Shown here piece by piece: positions 6,328 through 12,635 of a stretch of DNA of 34,008 nucleotides (its first letter is position 1; each line of letters starts with the position of its first letter). Below the pieces are notes generated by a model. That model saw only the letters and a list, made by a program, of their open reading frames with translations. It made no database searches and was not told the origin of the DNA. Both the position numbers and the translations under genes were made by a program. Source of the DNA: a virus. The stretch spans positions 1-34,008 of the IMG/VR virus record IMGVR_UViG_3300043444_000646; one strand, 5' to 3'.

Positions 6328-7245
6328 ATGGAATATAGTTTTGATATCAAGCTGGCAAAGGAATTAGGGGTATACGAGGCGATTTTTCTAAAGAACATGC
6401 AGTTCTGGATCATTCACAACAAAGCTCACAATAAACACTTTAAAAACGATAGAACGTGGACCTATACGTCCTTAGAGGCTTTGATCAAGTTATTTCCTTT
6501 TTGGACAAAAGACCAAATCTATTACATTGTGCAAAAATTGGTCAAGAAGTCTATTATTTTGACTGAAAAATTCAGCAAGCAAGCCCTGAACCATTGCAAT
6601 TGGTATGCCTTCGTTGACGAAAGTAGGTTTTTATGTGGGTTTAATGGCAAAAATGAGGTGAAAAATATTGAGGAAAATAAAGAAGAAAAAACAAATACTT
6701 ATGATACGGTAGGTGAGGTTTACCCCTATAATTATCGATTTTGGAATTTTCCAAAATCGATGTTGGAAAATTCCAAAATCACACTTATATATACAGATAC
6801 TAATATTAATATTAATAATGTAAAGCCGTCGAAACGTACAGAATCCCAGGTCAAAGACAGCGATCTGAATCTGGCGGCACTAAAATTTCTTTTTAAAGAT
6901 TTTAAAGAAAAGATGGAGAAAAAGGAGGTAAGCGGGAAAGACATCCACAAGCTAGATTTAGAATCCCAATCAGCGGCTCTATTAGCGTTTATGAGCGTTA
7001 AAATGGGAAAGGTAATACTACCGGTGCGGTCTAACATAAAACCCATCCTATCGCGCTTAAAAGAGGGTATAAACGAGAATGATATTCGATGTGTCATGAT
7101 GATGAAATTTCAGGAATGGAAAGATGATCCAAAAATGAGCAAATACATCCGGGTTGAGACCATTTTTAGACCATCCAAGTTTTATGATTACCTTAGCAAC
7201 CTTCATCCTGTTGAAGTTATCCCCCCCAATACCTTAGGAGTTTAA
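6328..7245 (+). CDS. Phage replication initiator (winged-helix plus Phg_2220_C-like)
   Basis: This 305-residue protein starts at the ATG at 6328 after ACGGAGGAAAGT. Residues 1-90 resemble the winged-helix part of phage replisome organisers (LGVYEAIFLKNMQFWI, then TWTYTSLEAL). The C-terminal part (FQEWKDDPKMSKYIRVETIF then KFYDYL) matches the phage Phg_2220_C domain that follows such initiators. The middle, which carries the origin sequence, is Asn-rich and poorly structured, as in lambda O. It probably binds the origin inside its own gene and loads host helicase and primase. It is the first gene of the rightward early operon. There is no phage helicase or polymerase, so it must recruit host factors. 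Confidence 0.8.
   Translation: MEYSFDIKLAKELGVYEAIFLKNMQFWIIHNKAHNKHFKNDRTWTYTSLEALIKLFPFWTKDQIYYIVQKLVKKSIILTEKFSKQALNHCNWYAFVDESRFLCGFNGKNEVKNIEENKEEKTNTYDTVGEVYPYNYRFWNFPKSMLENSKITLIYTDTNININNVKPSKRTESQVKDSDLNLAALKFLFKDFKEKMEKKEVSGKDIHKLDLESQSAALLAFMSVKMGKVILPVRSNIKPILSRLKEGINENDIRCVMMMKFQEWKDDPKMSKYIRVETIFRPSKFYDYLSNLHPVEVIPPNTLGV
6737..6825. other. Candidate replication origin inside the initiator gene
   Basis: Two abutting 22-bp dyads occur at 6737-6758 and 6759-6780. The half-site is GATTTTGGAA with its inverse TTCCAAAATC, separated by two bases. The first dyad is perfect and the second has one mismatch in its left arm. Directly downstream is an AT-rich stretch (6781-6825, with repeated TAATATTAAT) that could melt easily. 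The layout of iterons with internal symmetry, an AT-rich side and a location within the initiator gene is that of the lambda O origin. Confidence 0.7.
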
Positions 7246-7247
7246 GC

Positions 7248-7538
7248 ATGGATTGCTCAGTATGTGATTCTGTGATAAAAGATGATCAACTTTTATGCAG
7301 ATGTGGATTTAAATTGAAGCCTCATTATAAGAAAAAGAAAGTACAGCATTGTTCAATTTGGCCTTGTCAAAAAGAAGGCAGATTTGCCGGACTGCTTGCA
7401 AATGGTCAACAAGGCATTTATTGCACCGAGCATTACGAGAAATGGAGGCCAAAAACTGACATTGAAAAAGAGCTTGAAAAAAGAATGCAAGAGTATAAAT
7501 CTTCTGATAAATCAACAATTAAAAAAAATGACTTATGA
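7248..7538 (+). CDS. Small zinc-binding protein (96 aa)
   Basis: Its ATG follows AGGAGTTTAAGC, whose TAA is the previous stop. Two potential metal sites are visible: Cys3-x2-Cys6 with Cys17-x-Cys19, and Cys35-x4-Cys40 with Cys59-x2-His62. The C-terminal 30 residues are a charged helix rich in Lys and Glu. It probably binds nucleic acid or a protein partner in DNA replication, given its place directly after the initiator gene. No exact family was recognised. Confidence 0.75.
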   Translation: MDCSVCDSVIKDDQLLCRCGFKLKPHYKKKKVQHCSIWPCQKEGRFAGLLANGQQGIYCTEHYEKWRPKTDIEKELEKRMQEYKSSDKSTIKKNDL

Positions 7539-7663
7539 AAGAAACATTAATAATGGATCTTGCAGACCAATGGATAAAAGCTCATCCCAACTATCAGGCC
7601 TTTCAGATGCAAGCTATTCTAGATTTTGTGGAATGGTTAGAACAGTTAGACGCAATCGATTGA
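7535..7663 (+). CDS. Small hypothetical protein (42 aa)
   Basis: This is a short open frame of 42 codons whose ATG overlaps the upstream stop (TTATGA). The sequence is acidic and helix-prone (MDLADQWIKAHPNYQAFQ and AILDFVEWLEQLDAID), unlike random translation. It fills the space that a longer, weakly supported upstream extension of the nuclease gene would otherwise occupy in another frame. The overlap suggests coupled translation. The function is unknown. Confidence 0.6.
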   Translation: MKETLIMDLADQWIKAHPNYQAFQMQAILDFVEWLEQLDAID

Positions 7664-7674
7664 AGGAGTTTGCC

Positions 7675-8007
7675 ATCTTAAAAAGCTCATTAGAATTTCA
7701 ATTTGAAATGCAATTGGTTTACAATAAGACAAATGTGCCAGCATTTGAGAAACAGCTTAGGTTCAATCCTTCTCGTAAATGGAAATCTGATTTTGGGTGG
7801 AAAGATTATAAGCTGTTGGTCGAGATAGAGGGTGGCGTCTACACTAATGGGCGTCATGTTCGAGGATCTGGTTTTGAAAAAGATTGTGAAAAGTATAACT
7901 CTGCTGTACTTGATGGATGGAAAATCCTTAGGTTTGGTCCTAACCATGTTAAAAATGGGTCCGCCATAGCTACAGTGGTTAAATTTTTCTCAAATAACAA
8001 CAAATAA
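7675..8007 (+). CDS. PD-(D/E)XK-type endonuclease, possible AUC start
   Basis: The core KSDFGWKDYKLLVEIEGG contains Asp, then Glu-x-Glu in the spacing of the PD-(D/E)XK fold. The later GFEKDCEKYNSAVLDGWK and ILRFGPNHV are typical of small phage nucleases (VSR/DUF559-like) that cut branched or damaged DNA. The likely N-terminus is LKSSLEFQFEMQL. An AAGGAG site (7663-7668) lies six bases before an ATC codon at 7675, and no ATG fits; the alternatives are TTG at 7660, which has no ribosome site, or ATG at 7708, which would cut the domain. The ATC start is an inference. The gene lies in the replication operon and probably resolves or processes DNA. Confidence 0.7.
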   Translation: MLKSSLEFQFEMQLVYNKTNVPAFEKQLRFNPSRKWKSDFGWKDYKLLVEIEGGVYTNGRHVRGSGFEKDCEKYNSAVLDGWKILRFGPNHVKNGSAIATVVKFFSNNNK

Positions 8008-8017
8008 GGCAATAATC

Positions 8018-8266
8018 ATGAGACCATGTGACAAAATTTGTACAGTCTGCAGAGGATTAAAATTTGTAATAGGTGTTGGATATATGAGGGAAAAGTGCCA
8101 TAATTGTGATGGATTAGGCTATTTGATTGTATCCCCCCGACTTGAAGCTTTGGAAAAAGCTATCGAATCTGAAAAGCCTAAGAAGAGAATGGGGCGTCCT
8201 CCAAAAGTTCGCCCAGTAGAAGGAGGGGATGAAAATGGCAAAATTGAAAGCAAAATCTCGGAATAA
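8018..8266 (+). CDS. Zinc-knuckle protein with AT-hook-like tail
   Basis: This 82-residue protein starts at the ATG at 8018 (AAGG nearby). The pair CTVCRG and CHNCDGLG is the CxxCxG(xG) zinc motif of the DnaJ central region, here as one minimal finger in the first 35 residues. The C-terminal half is basic and includes KRMGRPPK, similar to an AT-hook that binds AT-rich minor grooves. A role in binding DNA or in protein folding during replication is likely but not shown. The end of the gene overlaps the next coding region. Confidence 0.7.
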   Translation: MRPCDKICTVCRGLKFVIGVGYMREKCHNCDGLGYLIVSPRLEALEKAIESEKPKKRMGRPPKVRPVEGGDENGKIESKISE

Positions 8267-8459
8267 AATTCCATCTTCTGAGTTTGGTTTACCTAAAGAA
8301 AGAAAATATCCCATGGAAGACAAAGCCCATGCTAGGAACGCAAAAGCTAGGGCTTCTCAAATGAAAAATGAAGGGAAGCTGTCTTCAGCGCAAAAGTCTA
8401 AGATAGACGCAAAAGCTAACAGGGTCCTTGGGAAGAGTAAAGCAAGGAAGAAGTCGTGA
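8235..8459 (+). CDS. Small basic phage protein (74 aa)
   Basis: The start is set at the ATG at 8235 (MAKLKAKSRNKIP) because the AAGGAGG site is eight bases away; the in-frame ATG at 8229 is only two bases from it. The sequence PSSEFGLPKERKYP, then DKAHARNAKARAS, matches a small family common in phages in which this acidic-to-basic pattern precedes a Lys-rich tail. It is highly basic overall and probably contacts DNA or a head protein. It overlaps the zinc-knuckle gene by 32 bases. Confidence 0.7.
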   Translation: MAKLKAKSRNKIPSSEFGLPKERKYPMEDKAHARNAKARASQMKNEGKLSSAQKSKIDAKANRVLGKSKARKKS

Positions 8460-8480
8460 TTGTAAAAGGGAGTTACAATC
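8458..8480 (+). promoter_or_regulatory. Hairpin presenting the ribosome site of the next gene
   Basis: GATTGTAA (8458-8465) and TTACAATC (8473-8480) are perfect inverse arms around the seven-base loop AAGGGAG, which is the ribosome site. The ATG of the next gene follows at once. The element either exposes the site in the loop or lets a protein mask it. Confidence 0.6.
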
Positions 8481-9518
8481 ATGATCCCAGAAAAGAAAAA
8501 GAAGACCAAAAAGTCTATCGTCAAGCCTGTTAGCACCTCAATTCCTAAGCAGTTAAAGAATTTCATGGATGTTGAGTTTTTTAACATGTGGAGGACATTA
8601 TCTAATTCGAATCAAATAACCTCTTTTTTAAGATTTTTGATTCAAATGAATAACTTCTGTATAAACTTTGAACAGAATTCTCCAAAGAATATTGATAAAT
8701 CTTCACTATTATTTGAGTCTGTTGCTGAAAAGCTTTCCTTGTTAAGCCTTTCAGACTACTCATCGTGCCTTATTACGCTTACCGTGATAAACTTTAAGCG
8801 ATTCGTTGAAAGACAAGATTTTTATAAAAAAGAGCTGATAGAGCTTTTTAAATTGTCCGAATTTTATACAAGGTGGGATGAAAAGATCAAATTCATGGAC
8901 CTCATCATTATGGAACTTGATAGGTTTGCTCCTACACAAGGAGGATATGAGCAGATCATAGAGTGGGAAGAGACTTTTAAAAAGCATGTTCATCATTCTG
9001 TTGAAGTCATATATTTAAGACAAATATGCCTAAATACTATCTCCCCACGGAAAAGAAAAAATGAGGAAATATTTAACGTGGACGTTACTAAAATAGATTA
9101 TACCTATGAAGTAAGAGCTAACAAAGAATACAAAGAGTATTGCGATTATGCCGACCTTCTCTACAAAAGGATCTTTAAGCCATTCATAGTCCACATCGCC
9201 AAAAGCAATTGTGGAGCTATCAGGCCCCTTATTCACTCTACGAGCTTTACTGACTTTGTAAAGAACTCTTTTACCAATAGGCGTATCCCAGAACGAAAAA
9301 GATTCCTTTTAGACATTGAGAACGCTAGAGATAGCCTCCTTGAAGCAAAAGACAAATCTTCCGATAAAAAGCTTTTGGCGATTATTAAATTTAGAGAAGA
9401 AATTGAAAATCTGTTAAGAGTAGAAAATGAGCAGAATTTTTGTTCATTTTTTAAGCCAAAAAGCAAAATGTCTGAATGCATCCAAAATGCGCTTAACTTT
9501 ATGCCTTCTAGACGATAA
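8481..9518 (+). CDS. Hypothetical protein (345 aa)
   Basis: Its start at the ATG at 8481 is fixed by the hairpin-borne ribosome site. The N-terminus is very basic (EKKKKTKKSIVK). The rest is predicted mainly helical, with no membrane segment and no motif recognised. Being the last gene before the accessory promoter, and long for this region, it may be a replication or host-takeover protein. The last codons reach to within about 20 bases of the next promoter. Confidence 0.7.
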   Translation: MIPEKKKKTKKSIVKPVSTSIPKQLKNFMDVEFFNMWRTLSNSNQITSFLRFLIQMNNFCINFEQNSPKNIDKSSLLFESVAEKLSLLSLSDYSSCLITLTVINFKRFVERQDFYKKELIELFKLSEFYTRWDEKIKFMDLIIMELDRFAPTQGGYEQIIEWEETFKKHVHHSVEVIYLRQICLNTISPRKRKNEEIFNVDVTKIDYTYEVRANKEYKEYCDYADLLYKRIFKPFIVHIAKSNCGAIRPLIHSTSFTDFVKNSFTNRRIPERKRFLLDIENARDSLLEAKDKSSDKKLLAIIKFREEIENLLRVENEQNFCSFFKPKSKMSECIQNALNFMPSRR

Positions 9519-9534
9519 ATATTTCAAATAGCAC

Positions 9535-9563
9535 TTTACATTAAGTCCATTATGCCTTAACAT
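9535..9563 (+). promoter_or_regulatory. Promoter for the accessory block, with operator half-site
   Basis: TTTACA (9535-9540), a 17-base spacer and TAACAT (9558-9563). The sequence ATGCCTTAACATTATCTTAG resembles the leftward promoter (ATGCCTTACTATTATCTTAG) in 18 of 20 positions. The right operator half TGCCT (9553-9557) is kept in the same place, while the left half is degenerate (AGTCC). Confidence 0.7.
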
Positions 9564-9570
9564 TATCTTA

Positions 9571-9638
9571 GTGGGGTTCAACGCCAGCACGGTTTAAGAA
9601 AAAGACTCCTTTAAACTGTTGAGCCCCACAACCTTTTT
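9571..9638 (+). ncRNA. 5'-terminal leader hairpin, possible small RNA or attenuator
   Basis: The predicted transcript starts at about 9570. GTGGGGTTCAAC (9571-9582) pairs with GTTGAGCCCCAC (9618-9629) over 12 base pairs with a single G-U. Inside, GTTTAA and TTAAAC can form a second short stem. A five-T run follows at 9634-9638. The element could protect the 5' end, act as an attenuator, or be released as a short RNA. No known RNA family was recognised. Confidence 0.5.
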
Positions 9639-9661
9639 AACGATTTTCAAAAGGAATTAAA

Positions 9662-10015
9662 ATGTGCAAATACCAAGATAAATATGATGTCCCACTCAAT
9701 TTCCCAGAAATGGATAATGAAATGATTGAGAAAATTGCTCATCTTATACACATTCAATTTAAAGAATGGTGCGTATCCTATATTAGAAGACTAATAGAAG
9801 ATGATTTAATTTGTTTAAAAAGAGAAGACCAAGGAAAGAGTCCTTCTGATTTGGCTGACGACTTTTATTCAAAAATAGTCCTTAACAGACATTTGAAAAA
9901 TTATGGACCAAGACCAACGCGCACCTTCTCTGATTCGATAATAGAAGAAATACATTTAACTCAAAATGAGGGCAAAAGGTTTAGAAAAGCATTGGAAGAT
10001 TATTTAAAAAAATAA
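9662..10015 (+). CDS. Accessory family A protein, copy 1 (117 aa)
   Basis: It starts at the ATG at 9662 after AAGGAATTAAA. It shares a pattern with the proteins at 10241-10660 and 10990-11403: N-terminal LNFPEMDNEMIEKIA, a middle R-x2-I (YIRRLIED), an Asp-Phe-Tyr block (ADDFYSKIV) and a C-terminal EGKRFRKALEDYLKK. It is a helical, charged protein with no enzyme motif. The family was not recognised. Repeated copies beside another small family suggest an accessory or host-interaction role rather than virion structure. Confidence 0.7.
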   Translation: MCKYQDKYDVPLNFPEMDNEMIEKIAHLIHIQFKEWCVSYIRRLIEDDLICLKREDQGKSPSDLADDFYSKIVLNRHLKNYGPRPTRTFSDSIIEEIHLTQNEGKRFRKALEDYLKK

Positions 10016-10024
10016 GGAATTAAA

Positions 10025-10222
10025 ATGCAAAAAGAAAACATTTGCATTCAATCAACGAATGTCAAACCAAATTCGTGGGGAACACTGGAACCCGGTGATG
10101 TTCATTTTTGCTTCCCGGTTGAGTATCGTACAGGACATAAAAAAATGGAGAAAAATATTTGTACGGACATTCCCAATTATAATAGGAATAAATTCGTTCT
10201 CTTCAATAAAAAAGTAAAATAA
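10025..10222 (+). CDS. Small hypothetical protein (65 aa)
   Basis: This short gene starts at the ATG at 10025 with the same AAGGAATTAAA leader as its neighbours. It contains three Cys residues (Cys7, Cys29, Cys45) and two aromatic-rich stretches (VHFCFPVEY and RNKFVLFNKK). No family was recognised, and it shows no clear similarity to either paralogous set. The leader supports it being translated. It may be a stray third component of the accessory block. Confidence 0.5.
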   Translation: MQKENICIQSTNVKPNSWGTLEPGDVHFCFPVEYRTGHKKMEKNICTDIPNYNRNKFVLFNKKVK

Positions 10223-10240
10223 AAAAAATAAGGGATTAAA

Positions 10241-10660
10241 ATGAATCAAAATAATGTAAGTGATGAAGTCAAATTAGATATAACAAAAAATGAAATACTT
10301 AATTTTCCAGAAATTGATGATGAAATGATTGATAAAATTTCTGATATAATAGAAGCTCATAGCAAAAAAGTTATTAAGAAATTTATAAGATTAGTTATCG
10401 ACCCTGAAATTTTACAACAATTAAAAAATAAAGGAATTAAAAAATGCGACGAATGTGAAAATCTTTATGACTTGGCAGAAAAATATTTTCATGAACTATA
10501 TTACTTCCGAGCATTTGGAACAAATGACACAAACATGAAACTCAGAGCTACTGAAGCATTGGAGTTGGTGAGGAGAGAAGGAAGAATGTTTAGAAAGTCT
10601 TTAGCTGATTATTCAAAGAAATCTAACGGCTGTATGTTTAATACAGCAGATGAAGTTTAA
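10241..10660 (+). CDS. Accessory family A protein, copy 2 (139 aa)
   Basis: Its start at the ATG at 10241 follows AAGGGATTAAA. It has the family pattern: LNFPEIDDEMIDKIS near residue 22, KKFIRLVIDP, AEKYFHELY and EGRMFRKSLADYSKK. Compared with copy 1 it carries an N-terminal extension of about 15 residues and an insert with CDEC, a possible metal pair. The 3' end overlaps the ribosome site of family B copy 1. The function is unknown. Confidence 0.7.
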   Translation: MNQNNVSDEVKLDITKNEILNFPEIDDEMIDKISDIIEAHSKKVIKKFIRLVIDPEILQQLKNKGIKKCDECENLYDLAEKYFHELYYFRAFGTNDTNMKLRATEALELVRREGRMFRKSLADYSKKSNGCMFNTADEV

Positions 10661-10670
10661 GGAGGAGCAA

Positions 10671-10973
10671 ATGGAAAAAGATAAAAGATATAAGTACTTT
10701 ATTAGTTCTGATTATGATATATCCAACTTAGTTGAGTTTATAAACAGCTCAGACATTCAATCTTATATTTTTCTGCATGTAGAAAAAGAAAATAGAGATA
10801 TTTTAGGATGCTCTGAGAATTTAAAAATTTACGATGTTGTAAGAATCTTGCTTAACTTAAAGGAAGAAACAATTGGCCAGATTAATCAACAATTTGAAGT
10901 GGATGAAACAATTGAGAAAATTAAAGGGTTCATTAGATCTGCTGGCGACGGTCGTGATGGAGTTTTGCATTAG
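10671..10973 (+). CDS. Accessory family B protein, copy 1 (100 aa)
   Basis: The start is placed at the ATG at 10671 (MEKDKRYKYFISSD), with AAGGAGGAGCAA just before; an upstream extension would overlap family A copy 2. It shares with 11400-11645 and 11626-11862 a pattern of a short beta strand, a helix (LVEFINSSD), a strand (IQSYIFLHVEKE) and an LxxxLxxL helix. No catalytic residues are visible. Its alternation with family A genes suggests that the two products act together or are traded as pairs. Confidence 0.65.
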   Translation: MEKDKRYKYFISSDYDISNLVEFINSSDIQSYIFLHVEKENRDILGCSENLKIYDVVRILLNLKEETIGQINQQFEVDETIEKIKGFIRSAGDGRDGVLH

Positions 10974-10989
10974 TAAATAAGGATTAAAA

Positions 10990-11403
10990 ATGGATTATAG
11001 GTACTATATTGATATGTTTTATCCTTTTCCGTATAAAAAGGTTAATAATTTTAAAAAAATGAATTTTCCAAAGATGGATGAAGAAATGGTTGCTAAAATT
11101 TCAGCAGGTATGACTGAAATATTAGTGAGCTATTCTAGATGGATGATCGCTGAGCTAATAGTGTCAGGGCAGATCCTTCCAAAAAAACAATACAAGAAAT
11201 TATCTAATGATGAATTGATTAACCAAATATATTATGATTTTTGTTTAAGGGTTGTTAAAGCTGATAATAATAATTTGTCAGATTATGCACATTTTGGATA
11301 TATATTTTTTCAAAACTTAACAAGAGATTTTAAGCATTTATTTAAATCATTTGTAAGGGAAGGAGAAAATTTTAGAAAATCTAACAAAAAGGTTGAAGAA
11401 TGA
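10990..11403 (+). CDS. Accessory family A protein, copy 3 (137 aa)
   Basis: It starts at the ATG at 10990 after AAGGATTAAAA. Family blocks are MNFPKMDEEMVAKIS, then RWMIAELIVSG, the YYDFCLRVVK region and EGENFRKSNKKVEE. It is the most divergent copy in the middle but has the same start and end signature. The stop overlaps the ATG of family B copy 2 (ATGA), so translation of the two is probably coupled. It is helical and soluble by appearance, with unknown function. Confidence 0.7.
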   Translation: MDYRYYIDMFYPFPYKKVNNFKKMNFPKMDEEMVAKISAGMTEILVSYSRWMIAELIVSGQILPKKQYKKLSNDELINQIYYDFCLRVVKADNNNLSDYAHFGYIFFQNLTRDFKHLFKSFVREGENFRKSNKKVEE

Positions 11404-11645
11404 ACAAAAACAATAAAAAGAACGTTTACAAGGTTGAGTCAAAAGCCAACCTACAAGCACTTATAGACATATTAAATGAAGGAACCGTGTGCTCCTTCAT
11501 TTTTATGTGCGATTTGGAAGAAGATTTGGAGAAAGGTAGAGTTGTTTCTTGTAATCTTGATAAAGAAACACTTATAAAATCGCTTAGAAATTTTGCAGAT
11601 TATTTGGAAAAAGAAGGTAAAGAAGATGGAAAAGAAAAAATCTAA
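11400..11645 (+). CDS. Accessory family B protein, copy 2 (81 aa)
   Basis: The ATG at 11400 overlaps the end of family A copy 3. The sequence NVYKVESKANLQALIDILNE, then SFIFMCDLEE, VVSCNLDK and LIKSLRNFADYLEKE, follows the strand-helix-strand-helix layout of copy 1. It ends in a Lys/Glu-rich tail. It is probably a small soluble partner protein; no known domain was recognised. The next family member starts inside its 3' end. Confidence 0.65.
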   Translation: MNKNNKKNVYKVESKANLQALIDILNEGTVCSFIFMCDLEEDLEKGRVVSCNLDKETLIKSLRNFADYLEKEGKEDGKEKI

Positions 11646-11862
11646 TTTGGATTCGGAAAACAAACCTATTTTTATTGAAATATTAAACGAAAAAAAAGTG
11701 TACGGCCATGTTCTTATATACCAAGTAATAGGAGATTTGGACAAATATCTAGAAAAAGAAAATGAAGAAGATGTAGTTATTCATTGTGAACTCAATGGAG
11801 ATCCAAGTAATCTTGAAAAAATAATTGCCAATGAAATAAAGAAAAAAAGAAAAAAGGTATAA
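11626..11862 (+). CDS. Accessory family B protein, copy 3 (78 aa)
   Basis: The start is the ATG at 11626 (MEKKKSNLDSENK), with AAGG and AAAGAAG upstream, overlapping the previous gene by 20 bases in a different frame. The shared pattern is FIEILNEKKVYGHVLIYQV, an acidic loop, a strand (DVVIHCELNG) and a final helix with a basic tail (KKKRKKV). It is the last of the small-protein array before the terminase small subunit, and its stop lies four bases from that gene. The function is unknown. Confidence 0.6.
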   Translation: MEKKKSNLDSENKPIFIEILNEKKVYGHVLIYQVIGDLDKYLEKENEEDVVIHCELNGDPSNLEKIIANEIKKKRKKV

Positions 11863-11865
11863 AAG

Positions 11866-12339
11866 ATGCAAAAGAGAAAATTTAATCCCGATATTGCAAA
11901 CAAGCCTCTTACTATGAGGCAGGAGAAGTTTGTACGATTCTATATTGAGAATGGAGGCAACGGAGAGAAGGCTGCAATTGATGCTGGGTATGAGAGACGA
12001 AGTGCTATTGTAATTGCTGCAGAGAACCTCACGAAGCCTAATATTGCTCAAAAATTGAACAGCTTGAAGGAGAAGATACTTTTACCGATAGAAGAAAGGA
12101 CTGGTCTTACTCTAGAGTACAAGATGAACTCGATTGTAAAGGGCATAGAAGCTTGTTTAAGCGGGGAAGCTAAAGGCAATGGTAAGGTAGATGCCAAGGG
12201 CTTAGCGTCTCTTATAGCTGAAGCAAACAAGATGCAGGGGCATTATGCACCAGAGAAGCACGTGAACGCAAATGTGACCTCTACGGTTGACCAAGAGGTG
12301 ATGAGTGATCTGATCAAAAAGTATACAAAGGAGTATTAG
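11866..12339 (+). CDS. terS: Terminase small subunit
   Basis: This 157-residue protein has the Terminase_2 layout: LTMRQEKFVRFYIENGGN, then EKAAIDAGY and the helix-turn-helix-like block AENLTKPNIAQKLN. A central oligomerisation helix and a flexible C-terminus follow. Known members recognise the packaging site on phage DNA as a ring and hand the DNA to the large subunit. It is separated from the large subunit gene by two accessory genes, an unusual gap, and shares the transcript of the accessory block. Confidence 0.85.
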   Translation: MQKRKFNPDIANKPLTMRQEKFVRFYIENGGNGEKAAIDAGYERRSAIVIAAENLTKPNIAQKLNSLKEKILLPIEERTGLTLEYKMNSIVKGIEACLSGEAKGNGKVDAKGLASLIAEANKMQGHYAPEKHVNANVTSTVDQEVMSDLIKKYTKEY

Positions 12340-12340
12340 A

Positions 12341-12634
12341 GTGAAAATGAATAAATTTTTTGGCTTTCTTTCAAAAATTGCCCTTCCTTCATATTGTTTT
12401 TCCGTTTTTATAACACTTGTTATGGATATTTTGAATGAAAATTTACATACTTTTCTATATTGCTGGGCAGCGCTTGGGTTTATGTTTTTTCTTATTGTAA
12501 TGCAGTCTATTAAAGTCCGTAATCTTAAGAAAGAAATGGAACTAAGAAAATTAATGTTTGATACTTATTTGGCTGGTAAAGACGGTAGGATGAATGAGGT
12601 AGACTCTATTTATGATAGAAAGGAAAGGTATTAA
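12341..12634 (+). CDS. Small two-pass membrane protein next to the Panacea gene
   Basis: The start is the GTG at 12341, seven bases after AAGGAG; the in-frame ATG at 12347 is 13 bases from it. Two hydrophobic segments (SYCFSVFITLVMDI and FLYCWAALGFMFFLIVM) are followed by a charged helix (RNLKKEMELRKL). It ends one base before the gene for a Panacea-domain protein. In toxin-antitoxin systems with Panacea antitoxins the adjacent gene can be a membrane-acting toxin, which makes this protein a candidate partner. It could equally be an unrelated phage membrane protein. Confidence 0.65.
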   Translation: MKMNKFFGFLSKIALPSYCFSVFITLVMDILNENLHTFLYCWAALGFMFFLIVMQSIKVRNLKKEMELRKLMFDTYLAGKDGRMNEVDSIYDRKERY

Positions 12635-12635
12635 T

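Noticed and set aside
6732-7097. Minus-strand open frame of 121 codons inside the initiator gene
   Set aside because: It is a mirror of the initiator gene with no ribosome site, and the origin dyads lie in the same place.
8005-8020. AGGCAATAATCATG resembling an operator half
   Set aside because: The right half TGCCT is missing, there is no promoter at the site, and it serves as the ribosome site of the next gene.
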